DNA of 22,882 bases, from IMG/VR virus record IMGVR_UViG_3300032242_001183, positions 1 to 22,882 of that record. One strand, given 5' to 3'. The notes under the pieces are model-generated. The model had not been told where the DNA came from. It searched no databases and saw only the letters and a list, made by a program, of their open reading frames with translations. This document shows, piece by piece, positions 1 to 5,977 of this stretch. This DNA comes from a virus. The number at the start of each line of letters is the position of its first letter. The stretch's first letter is position 1. The translations under genes and the position numbers were made by a program.

Positions 1-149
1 CGCGAGACAACTCCGATAGGCCGCAAGGACTGAGCATCCAAAGCGGACTGGAGTTGAAGATATAGTCCGATCTAACGCGATGACAAAGCGTTAGACCGCA
101 GCAGAAATGACTGCGGGGCCGCACTCAAGTGCGGTGCTAACAGCATGCG
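1..149 (+). ncRNA. Group I intron, 3' part (in capsid gene)
   Basis: The 3' catalytic core of a group I intron is visible. AAGATATAGTCC (57-68) matches the conserved S element. Its TAGTCC (63-68) can pair with GGACTG (27-32) to form P7, and TCCA (37-40) with TGGA (49-52) to form P8. Three peripheral hairpins of the P9 kind follow: TCTAACGC/GCGTTAGA (71-78/88-95), CCGCAG/CTGCGG (96-101/111-116) and CCGCAC/GTGCGG (119-124/129-134). Capsid-like coding sequence begins just after them, around 149, so the splice site should lie at a G between about 143 and 152. The exact terminal G is not resolved. The 5' part of the intron, and any homing endonuclease in it, lie outside the window. Motif and pairings are seen; self-splicing is inferred. 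Confidence 0.85.
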
Positions 150-808
150 TGGAGCAATCTCCTCTTGCCGGTGGCTTGGATCGCATGATCTTCACCGACC
201 TTCTTGCCAGCTACAACTACCGCTTGAACGCTGCCGTCATCAACGGCGTCGGCACCGCAGGCGACTTCACCGGCCTCCTCAACACGGTTGGCATCGGCAC
301 CGTCACCTACACGGCCGGCACGCCGACCGCGCAGGGCATCATCACGGCCATCGCTCAGGGTCTTAGCACTGTTGCTAAGAACCGCTACATGGGCGCCGAG
401 GCAATCACCATGCACCCGTCGATCTGGTACATGCTGGTTGGCTCTGTGGATTCTTCCAACCGTCCGTTGGTTGTGCCCAGCGTTGCTGGACCGACGAACG
501 CTGGCGGCGTCATCGACGTTCCCGGTCAGGCTCAGGGCCTCGTGGGCACCATCCACGGCGTCCCGGTCTACCTCGACGCTGCGATCCCCACGACGCTGTC
601 GAGCACGCAGTCGGCCATCATCGTGTCGACGTTCTCTGACACTTTCCTCATGGAGTCGGGCGCTAAGACTCGGGTGCTCCCCGATGTCGGCAGTTCGACC
701 TTGACAGTTCGTTTCCAGCTCTATGGATATGCGGCCATCGCAGCCCGCTACCCCGCGGGTATCGCCAAGATCGTTGGCACCGGCCTCGTACCGCAGACCG
801 GCTACTAA
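149..808 (+). CDS. Major capsid protein, HK97 fold, 3' exon (partial)
   Basis: About 220 residues of an HK97-fold major capsid protein, the subunit of the icosahedral head. The exon opens with VEQSPLAGGLD, followed by a segment with the family's 'D..A..Y...LN.AVINGVGTAGDFTGLL' pattern, a mid-region that ends in HPSIWYMLVG, and the typical C-terminal part with GTIHGVPVYLDAAIPTT and RFQLYGYAAIAARYPAGIAK. The N-terminal half is missing because it lies in an upstream exon beyond the window. The open frame runs back to an ATG at 107, but that ATG sits in an intron hairpin and is not a real start. The start given is the approximate splice point kept in frame. A perfect inverted repeat follows the stop codon. 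The family call is by recognition of the pattern; the exon boundary is approximate. Confidence 0.88.
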   Translation: MEQSPLAGGLDRMIFTDLLASYNYRLNAAVINGVGTAGDFTGLLNTVGIGTVTYTAGTPTAQGIITAIAQGLSTVAKNRYMGAEAITMHPSIWYMLVGSVDSSNRPLVVPSVAGPTNAGGVIDVPGQAQGLVGTIHGVPVYLDAAIPTTLSSTQSAIIVSTFSDTFLMESGAKTRVLPDVGSSTLTVRFQLYGYAAIAARYPAGIAKIVGTGLVPQTGY

Positions 809-816
809 GCCAGCCA

Positions 817-851
817 GCAGCAGGGCCGTCGTAATCCGGCGGCCCTGCTGC
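817..851 (+). terminator. Stem-loop after capsid gene
   Basis: A perfect 11-bp inverted repeat (GCAGCAGGGCC at 817-827, GGCCCTGCTGC at 841-851) with a 13-nt loop begins 9 nt after the capsid stop codon. No T-run follows, so it is either a weak terminator or an RNA end that stabilises or limits read-through after the highly expressed capsid gene. Confidence 0.55.
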
Positions 852-873
852 ACTCCTGCCGAAAGTTGGCGAC

Positions 874-1026
874 ATGACGGACCAAGAACAGTTGCGCGCC
901 CTGCACGCGCAGCTCGACACCGAGACAGACCCCAGACGCCGCGAGGCTTTGCTGTCTGCGCTCGGGTATCTCACCGACCATGCCGTCAGGCGCGCTCGCA
1001 GCGTGCCCGACGTCGAGCGTCGCTGA
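874..1026 (+). CDS. Small hypothetical protein, charged, 50 aa
   Basis: A 50-residue ORF starting MTDQEQLRALHAQLDTE. It is rich in Arg, Asp, Glu and Leu, with no cysteine, no membrane segment and a predicted mostly helical content. The start is ATG with only a weak GAAAG element ahead of it. It occupies the space between two strong hairpins (817-851 and 1036-1069), directly after the capsid gene, where a small head-completion or decoration protein can be found in related phages. No family is recognised. The codon use resembles its neighbours, which favours a real gene, but its short length and poor ribosome site keep the call modest. Confidence 0.45.
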   Translation: MTDQEQLRALHAQLDTETDPRRREALLSALGYLTDHAVRRARSVPDVERR

Positions 1027-1035
1027 TTCCAGACC

Positions 1036-1069
1036 GCTCACCGGCCGAGGGCAGGCTCGGCCGGTGAGC
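1036..1069 (+). terminator. Perfect 14-bp stem-loop before glycosyltransferase
   Basis: GCTCACCGGCCGAG (1036-1049) and CTCGGCCGGTGAGC (1056-1069) form a perfect 14-bp stem with a 6-nt loop. It stands just upstream of the ribosome site (AAGGA) of the gene at 1089. No T-run follows. It may separate capsid transcription from the glycosyltransferase genes or act as an RNA processing or attenuation point. Confidence 0.55.
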
Positions 1070-1088
1070 ACCTTCTAAGGATGAGCAC

Positions 1089-2264
1089 ATGGCCCTGACC
1101 GCCACTTTTCATTCGAACGCCCCCTGGACTTATACGGGCTATGGATCTCAGACCAAGCAGCTCGTGCGGCGTATGCACGCCGACGGTCATCGCATGGCGA
1201 TCGGTGCGAACTACGGCATCGAGCAGATGATCACCGAATGGGAAGGCATCACCGTCTTTCCGCGTGGCCTCGATGCCTATAACAACGACATCGTCGGGCC
1301 GTACTTCGACGACTGGACGTCTCGGCATCCCGGCACCAAGGCGTGCCAGTTCACTCTGTTCGACGTCTGGGTGCTGAACTCCCCGCGCTTCGATGACATA
1401 CCGACAGTCTCGTGGGTGCCGATCGACCACGTCCCGGCACCTCCGGCCGTCGTGGAGTTCCTACGCAAGCCGACCGTGCGCCCGATCGCCATGAGCAAGT
1501 TCGGCCAAGAGATGCTCGCCCACGACAAGGTGGACTCGACGTTCATCCCGCACGGCATTGAGACAAAGATCTTCAAGCCCACGGCGCGAGTATCGGTCGG
1601 CGGCAAGATGATGACCGGCCGCGAGATCATGGGAATCGACGAGGACCGCTTCGTCGTCGGCTGCATCAATGCAAATAAGGGCATCAACCCAAGCCGCAAG
1701 TCTTGGGGCGAGAACCTCCTAGCCTTTTCACTGTTCGCGCAGCAGCACGACGACGCAGTCATCTACTTACACACCGAGCGCGATGGCGCGATGGGTGGTG
1801 TCAAGCTGACCGAGATCATCAAGTCGCTCGGCCTGCGCGAGGACCAATACCGCTTCGTGAACCAGTACGCCTACCGCATGGGCATCCCCGATGAGGGACT
1901 CGCGGCGATCTACACCGCCTGCGATGTCGGCCTCATGGTCAGCATGGGCGAGGGCTTCGGCCTAACAGCCGCCGAGATGCAAGCCTGCGAGCGCCCGGTC
2001 ATCGTGTCCGACTTCTCCGCGCAGCCCGAGCTACTGGGCGATGGCTGGCTGGTCGCCGGTCAGCCGTGGTGGGACGCCGCGCAGCATGGCTGGTTCAATC
2101 AGCCGATCGTCGGCAACATCGTCGAGGCACTCGAGGCTGCTTATGCTCGCGGCCGTGGGATGAGTGCCAAGGCTCGCAAGCACATCGTCGATAACTACGA
2201 CGCCGATCTGGTCTATCAGACCAAGTGGCGTCCCTTCCTGGCTGATCTCGAGGCGTCCCTGTGA
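1089..2264 (+). CDS. GT4-like (GT-B fold) glycosyltransferase
   Basis: A 391-residue retaining-type glycosyltransferase of the GT1/GT4 superfamily, expected to move a sugar from a nucleotide-sugar donor to an acceptor in the cytoplasm. The N-terminal half has the glycine-rich opening WTYTGYGSQTKQLVRRM. The C-terminal half carries the GT-B E-x7-E signature: E288 and E296 in GEGFGLTAAEMQACERPVI. Full length for the family. The start at 1089 has AAGGA ahead of it (1078-1082). The stop overlaps the GTG start of the next gene, so the three sugar-transfer genes are translationally coupled. Because they sit between the capsid and connector genes, the likely acceptor is a virion protein, but host-surface modification cannot be excluded. 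Donor and acceptor are not visible. Confidence 0.85.
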   Translation: MALTATFHSNAPWTYTGYGSQTKQLVRRMHADGHRMAIGANYGIEQMITEWEGITVFPRGLDAYNNDIVGPYFDDWTSRHPGTKACQFTLFDVWVLNSPRFDDIPTVSWVPIDHVPAPPAVVEFLRKPTVRPIAMSKFGQEMLAHDKVDSTFIPHGIETKIFKPTARVSVGGKMMTGREIMGIDEDRFVVGCINANKGINPSRKSWGENLLAFSLFAQQHDDAVIYLHTERDGAMGGVKLTEIIKSLGLREDQYRFVNQYAYRMGIPDEGLAAIYTACDVGLMVSMGEGFGLTAAEMQACERPVIVSDFSAQPELLGDGWLVAGQPWWDAAQHGWFNQPIVGNIVEALEAAYARGRGMSAKARKHIVDNYDADLVYQTKWRPFLADLEASL

Positions 2265-2911
2265 TCCCGGTGATGATCGTCCCGGTGTTGGCTCGCCCCG
2301 AGCTCCTGTACCGGATGATCGACAGCATCGACCATGCGATCGCGCAGCTCGTCATCATCGACAACGGCCGCGTGGTGGATCCGCAGCAGGTGCTCACGCC
2401 TTACGCGCTGACCACGCACCTGCTGCCTATGCCAGCCAACTTCGGCGTGGCTGGCTCATGGAATCTCGGCATAAAGTCCACGCCCTTCGCCCAGTGGTGG
2501 CTCATCGCCAACTTTGACGTGGTCTGGCCTGCCGGCAGTCTCGAGCGCCTCGCGCAGGCGAGCAGCTCTCAGGCATTGACCTTGACCGCCTGTCAGCCCG
2601 CGTGGTCGGCCTTCACGATCGGCGATCGAATCATCGACGCCGTGGGACTGTTCGACGAGGCCTTTCACCCGGCCTACTTTGAGGACAACGACTACCTGCG
2701 CCGTTGTGAGAAGGCTGGCGTGCATATCGAGCGCACCGAGATCCCGGTGCGCCACGACAACTCCAGCACCCTCGCCGCCGGCGGCTTCGCTGCCCGCAAC
2801 GGTCACACCTTCCCGGCTAATGCCGAGCATTTCCACGACAAGGTCGAGGCCGGTGACTACTCCGAGGGCCGCTGGACGTTAGCCAGGCGCAGGAGGTTGT
2901 CGTGGGATTGA
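2261..2911 (+). CDS. GT2-like (GT-A fold) glycosyltransferase
   Basis: A 216-residue protein with GT-A features: N-terminal beta-strand IPVMIVPVLARPELL, a DNG motif at about 34-36, NFDVVW (84-89) in the place of the metal-binding DXD region, and FEDNDYLRR with E141-D142 as the usual ED acceptor-site motif. These suit an inverting GT2-type transferase acting in the cytoplasm. The GTG start overlaps the preceding stop (GTGA), and its own stop lies inside the next gene, so it is the middle member of a coupled three-gene set. It is shorter than many GT2 enzymes but both motif regions are present. The sugar and acceptor cannot be told from sequence. Confidence 0.8.
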   Translation: MIPVMIVPVLARPELLYRMIDSIDHAIAQLVIIDNGRVVDPQQVLTPYALTTHLLPMPANFGVAGSWNLGIKSTPFAQWWLIANFDVVWPAGSLERLAQASSSQALTLTACQPAWSAFTIGDRIIDAVGLFDEAFHPAYFEDNDYLRRCEKAGVHIERTEIPVRHDNSSTLAAGGFAARNGHTFPANAEHFHDKVEAGDYSEGRWTLARRRRLSWD

Positions 2912-3564
2912 CCCTGCCGAGTGACCCGCACGAGTTCAAGGATTCACGCAAGGGCGAGACCGCCTACGTCATCGCGTCCGGCTCCAGTGTTGACCACGTC
3001 CCGCGCTGGTTCTTCGCTGACAAGCTCTGCGTGGCCGTGAACTTTGTCGGCGTTCGCCTGCAGTTGCCCGAGTTCTACACCGTGACGCACTACTGGACCG
3101 ACGCGAATCAGATCGCCGCGGCGCGACCCGATCTCCCGGTGATCGCTCCGATGGTTGATCAAGGCGGCCCGGCCGCGATCAGCACACCACCGGCCGCATC
3201 TAACGTCTACCGATTCAAGACCAACGCGCAGGCCTACAGTCAGTTTGACTGCGCGGAGTTGTGGCCCAAAGAGCCGCACGCGCTCATCGCTGGACCCACC
3301 AGCCTGCACATGACCATGCACTTCGCTGCCTACCTCGGCGCCCGCCACATCATCCTCGTGGGCGCTGACTGTGGCCTGCTGGACGGTCGTGCCAACTTTG
3401 ACGGATACGCACGAGGCGATAACCCGATGCCGGTGTGGGCTGAGCATTTGCCCAAGGTCGCCAACCAGCTGCGCGCTGAGGGCATCTCGGTGATGTCGCT
3501 CAATCCGTTCGTCAACTTCGCGCTCGAGGGCCATCGCTATGACGGCCCCTGCACTATCAACTAG
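2902..3564 (+). CDS. DUF115/MAF-like glycosyltransferase-related protein
   Basis: A 220-residue protein resembling the core of DUF115 (motility-associated factor, sialyltransferase-like) proteins. An N-terminal nucleotide-binding type motif AYVIASGSSVD (21-31) precedes a strand-rich region, then AGPTSLHMTMHFAAYLGA (130-147) followed by IILVGADCG (150-158), the family's typical 'G..S...A...A.YLG...I.LVG.D' pattern. MAF proteins transfer nonulosonic acids to proteins in flagellated bacteria, and phage relatives often stand next to glycosyltransferases. The GTG start has an excellent AGGAGG at 2891-2896 and lies inside the previous gene. Role inferred: the third enzyme of a protein-glycosylation cassette. 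The family call is by motif, and the substrate is unknown. Confidence 0.7.
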   Translation: MGLTLPSDPHEFKDSRKGETAYVIASGSSVDHVPRWFFADKLCVAVNFVGVRLQLPEFYTVTHYWTDANQIAAARPDLPVIAPMVDQGGPAAISTPPAASNVYRFKTNAQAYSQFDCAELWPKEPHALIAGPTSLHMTMHFAAYLGARHIILVGADCGLLDGRANFDGYARGDNPMPVWAEHLPKVANQLRAEGISVMSLNPFVNFALEGHRYDGPCTIN

Positions 3565-3572
3565 GAGCCCCC

Positions 3573-4154
3573 GTGACGTATGCCTCTCTGAGTCAAGTGA
3601 AGGCCGCTCTCAGGCTCACAGATTCCGTGGACGACTCGATGCTCACTCTCGCGCTGTCGAGCGCTGACGAGGCCATAAACGCCTACTGTGGGCGCACCTT
3701 TGGCACCGCTGCTGCTGACTCCACGCGCACTTACGCTGCCGGCAAGCCTGACGCCGTCGAGGTCGATGACCTGTCCAGCATTACCACGGTCGAGTTCTCT
3801 ACCGATGGAGTCAACTGGACGACCACGACCTCTTACCAAGCCGAGCCGCTGAACAGTTTTACCGACGGGCTCTCCTGGCCGACCACGCGCCTGCGTGCCA
3901 CCGCCACTAACTTCTCGTGGCCGGTGAATATGGGAATCCAGACCGTGCGCGTCACCGGTAAGTTCGCGTTCGGATCGACCCCGAGCTCTGTCACGCAGGC
4001 CGCCGTCATGCAGTCCTCGCGATTCTTCGCCCGCCTATCCACCCCTCTGGGCGTGACGATGGGTGAGTTCGGCGCTGTCCGGCTGCTGTCTCGCGTCGAT
4101 CCTGACGTCGAGGTGCTGCTCCAGCCCTACCGCCGCCTGCGAGCAGCCCTGTGA
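3573..4154 (+). CDS. Head-tail connector (gp6/gp15-like adaptor)
   Basis: A 193-residue protein of the phage QLRG/gp6-like adaptor type, which docks under the portal and bridges the head to the tail. The N-terminus has the typical form: YASLSQVKAALRL, then DDSMLTLALSSADEAINAYCGRTF, a helical pair that packs around the portal. A beta-rich middle follows, and a C-terminal helical segment (AAVMQSSRFFARLSTPLGV) with a VDPDVEVLLQPYRR ending. The start is GTG with AGGAG at 3564-3568. It is the first virion gene after the glycosyltransferase insertion and overlaps the next gene by 4 nt (GTGA), as is usual in head-tail joining operons. Confidence 0.82.
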   Translation: MTYASLSQVKAALRLTDSVDDSMLTLALSSADEAINAYCGRTFGTAAADSTRTYAAGKPDAVEVDDLSSITTVEFSTDGVNWTTTTSYQAEPLNSFTDGLSWPTTRLRATATNFSWPVNMGIQTVRVTGKFAFGSTPSSVTQAAVMQSSRFFARLSTPLGVTMGEFGAVRLLSRVDPDVEVLLQPYRRLRAAL

Positions 4155-4558
4155 GCATCGCCGCGATCCGTGAAGGATTGGCCACACGCCTCGGCACGAT
4201 CTCCGGCCTGCGCTCCTCGAGCTTCGTGCCCGACAACCCCACGCCGCCGATCGCGGTCGTCGTGCCTGAGCGCGTGGACTTCGACACCGCGATGCGTCGC
4301 GGCCTTGACACTCTCGCCTTCAACATTGTCGTCATCGCGCAACGCGCCAGTGAGCGCGGCGCACAGGCCGTCCTTGACGGCTACTGCTCCTCGACCGGAT
4401 CAGGATCTATCAAGGCCGCCGTCGAGGGCGACAGAACTCTCGGCGGTGCTGCACAGGACTGCCGGGTCACAGCGATGTCCAATTATGGGCCGCTGCTCAT
4501 CGGTGAAACGACCTATCTCGCGGCGACTTTCCAAGTCTCCGTTCTCGCCAACACATAA
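4151..4558 (+). CDS. Probable tail terminator / tail completion protein
   Basis: A 135-residue protein beginning with a helix (IAAIREGLATRLGTI) and ending with beta strands in the pattern YLAATFQVSVLANT, which resembles small phage tail terminator proteins that cap the tail tube and join it to the connector. Its position just before the tail tube gene supports this. The GTG start overlaps the connector stop. There is no separate head-closure gene visible between connector and terminator, so an alternative reading as a head-closure/stopper protein is possible. The family call rests on size, position and the C-terminal strand pattern. Confidence 0.62.
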   Translation: MSIAAIREGLATRLGTISGLRSSSFVPDNPTPPIAVVVPERVDFDTAMRRGLDTLAFNIVVIAQRASERGAQAVLDGYCSSTGSGSIKAAVEGDRTLGGAAQDCRVTAMSNYGPLLIGETTYLAATFQVSVLANT

Positions 4559-4573
4559 CAAAGGAGCACCATC

Positions 4574-4981
4574 GTGGCAAAGTTCGCCGCAACCGACTTC
4601 ACCGTGACCATCAACGGCACGGCGCTGTCCACCTCGCTTTCCTCCGTTGACCTCACCATCTCTGCCGACGACAAGGACGTTTCGACGTTCGGTGTCACCT
4701 ACCGTCAGCACGTTGGAGGTCTCAAGCAGGGTCAGCTCAAGCTGAACTTCCTGCAGGACTTCGCCGCCAGCTCGGTCGAGTCCACGCTCTACCCGCTGCT
4801 GGGCACCATCGCCACCGTGGTTATCACGCCGACCTCGGGCACTGTGTCCGCGACTAACCCGTCCTACACCGTGCCGTGCTTGGTCACTCAGGTGCAGCCG
4901 CTGTCTGCCTCAGTCGGCGACGTACCGACCCAGCAGGTGACGTGGATGTCCTCGGGCACCATCACCAAGGCCACGTCCTGA
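4574..4981 (+). CDS. Major tail tube protein
   Basis: A 135-residue beta-rich protein with short repeated strands: FTVTINGTALSTSLSSVDLT, DDKDVSTFGVTYRQHVGGLK, GQLKLNFLQDFAASSVES and a C-terminal QQVTWMSSGTITKAT. Size and composition suit a small tail tube protein, the hexameric ring subunit of a long flexible tail. It lies directly ahead of the tail assembly chaperone pair, the standard position. The GTG start has a strong AAGGAG at 4561-4566 and the gene stands with its own spacer on both sides, consistent with high expression. Confidence 0.75.
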   Translation: MAKFAATDFTVTINGTALSTSLSSVDLTISADDKDVSTFGVTYRQHVGGLKQGQLKLNFLQDFAASSVESTLYPLLGTIATVVITPTSGTVSATNPSYTVPCLVTQVQPLSASVGDVPTQQVTWMSSGTITKATS

Positions 4982-5008
4982 CCCTTCGACATCTAGGAGC
5001 CTGCAGCC

Positions 5009-5299
5009 ATGATGCGTATCCCTCTCGTCGTCACCTACGAGGACGGCCGGACAGAACAGGTGAAGGTCGGCGCGTCCGACCTCATCGCGTTTGAACGGAC
5101 ATACGACAAGCCGACAAGCGCGATTTCGTCCGGCCGCATCGAGTACCTGTGGTGGAGTGCCTGGCACGCCGCCAAGCGGACCAAGGCCACGGGGCTTGAC
5201 TTCGATGACTGGGTCAACACTGTTGACGCAGTGCAGGACGACTCTGACTCCACCTCGGAGCTCGTCCCTTTGGAGAGTCCAGCGCTCACTGGGTCATAG
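5009..5299 (+). CDS. Tail assembly chaperone, short (G-like) product
   Basis: A 96-residue product read in the zero frame. Tail assembly chaperones bind the tape measure protein during tail building and do not remain in the virion. The sequence MMRIPLVVTYEDGRTEQVK, then SDLIAFERTYDKP and EYLWWSAWHAAKR, is the usual small-chaperone pattern. The position between tail tube and tape measure genes fits. The frame closes at a TAG (5297-5299), but a slippery heptamer at 5266-5272 allows a fraction of ribosomes to enter the -1 frame and make the longer product. Confidence 0.85.
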   Translation: MMRIPLVVTYEDGRTEQVKVGASDLIAFERTYDKPTSAISSGRIEYLWWSAWHAAKRTKATGLDFDDWVNTVDAVQDDSDSTSELVPLESPALTGS

Positions 5300-5415
5300 T
5301 CCACTTGGCCTATGAGTTCGGTCTGGCGCCCAACGTGGTCGCCGAACAAGGCGACCGCATGATCGTCACGATGCTGCGCTATCTGCGCTGGCGGGCACAG
5401 GAGGCCAAGGCATGA
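5009..5415 (+). CDS. Tail assembly chaperone, -1 frameshift (GT-like) product
   Basis: The frameshifted product joins 88 residues read up to the slippery site with 47 residues in the -1 frame (to the TGA at 5413-5415), giving about 135 residues. The added part begins GESSAHWVIVHLAYEFGLAP and ends MLRYLRWRAQEAKA, the familiar T-domain pattern that recruits tail tube protein to the tape measure. The extension has no start codon of its own near the join and only makes sense as a fusion. Its stop overlaps the next ATG (ATGA). Frame arithmetic was done by hand and is consistent. Confidence 0.85.
5266..5272 (+). other. -1 ribosomal slippery site CCCTTTG
   Basis: The heptamer C CCT TTG has the X XXY YYZ form and is in the correct phase: the zero-frame codons are GTC CCT TTG, and slipping back one base gives CCC TTT. 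It lies 25 nt before the zero-frame stop codon, as usual in tail chaperone genes. No strong downstream stem-loop was noticed. Confidence 0.85.
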
Positions 5416-5975
5416 CGGTCAAGTTCACGATCGAGGGCATAGAGCACGTCACCGCAACCTTGGGCAAGACAGGTCAGATAGTTGCCGAGGACTTGCACAA
5501 AGGCTTCGATCAAGTTGCCCGCATGATGGAGCGCGTCGCCGTGTCTGAAGTCCCGGCTGCTCCCTTGTCTAACTGGGGAGTGTGGCACGCAGCCAGCGGC
5601 CGCAAGTTGAACATTACGCGAGGAACCGAGAAACGCACCTATCGGGATCTTGCCTTCAACGCCGGCGACGTCAAATCCAAGTTGCCGATCTTCGTCACCA
5701 TAAAGAAGAAGGCGCCGCAGGTCGTAACTTTGGGTGCGTATGTGGGCGATCAAAGCGCGGCCGGATCTATCTATGAGAAGGCTGGCAAGAACCCTGATGG
5801 CAAATCTGGTCGTGGAACAACATTCAAGGCAAACTTGAATAGGAAACAGGGCACTAAATATCCACGCATCCTTGGGCCTGCGGGAGCCAAGGGCCAATCG
5901 TGGGGAGTTCCCTATTTGGAGCGCGTCCTCGCTGACAGCGTTCGCAGAGTTCAAGCAATGATGGACGGGAGATAG
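5412..5975 (+). CDS. HK97 gp10-like putative tail component
   Basis: A 187-residue basic protein. The N-terminal FTIEGIEHVTATLGKTGQI and the helix with VAEDLHKGFDQVARMMERV resemble the start of HK97 gp10-like proteins. The middle has AFNAGDVKSKLPIFVTIKKK and the end has PYLERVLADSVRRVQAMM. Gp10-like proteins usually sit upstream of the tail tube gene; here the gene stands between the chaperone pair and the tape measure, coupled to the former by an ATGA overlap. Base composition looks a little more AT-rich than its neighbours (for example around 5820-5860). It could also be an unrelated minor tail protein; the family call is tentative. Confidence 0.5.
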   Translation: MTVKFTIEGIEHVTATLGKTGQIVAEDLHKGFDQVARMMERVAVSEVPAAPLSNWGVWHAASGRKLNITRGTEKRTYRDLAFNAGDVKSKLPIFVTIKKKAPQVVTLGAYVGDQSAAGSIYEKAGKNPDGKSGRGTTFKANLNRKQGTKYPRILGPAGAKGQSWGVPYLERVLADSVRRVQAMMDGR

Positions 5976-5977
5976 GC

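Noticed and set aside
107-148. ATG at 107 as the start of the capsid protein
   Set aside because: It lies in an intron hairpin (96-116), and the residues before VEQSP do not resemble any capsid; they come from intron sequence.
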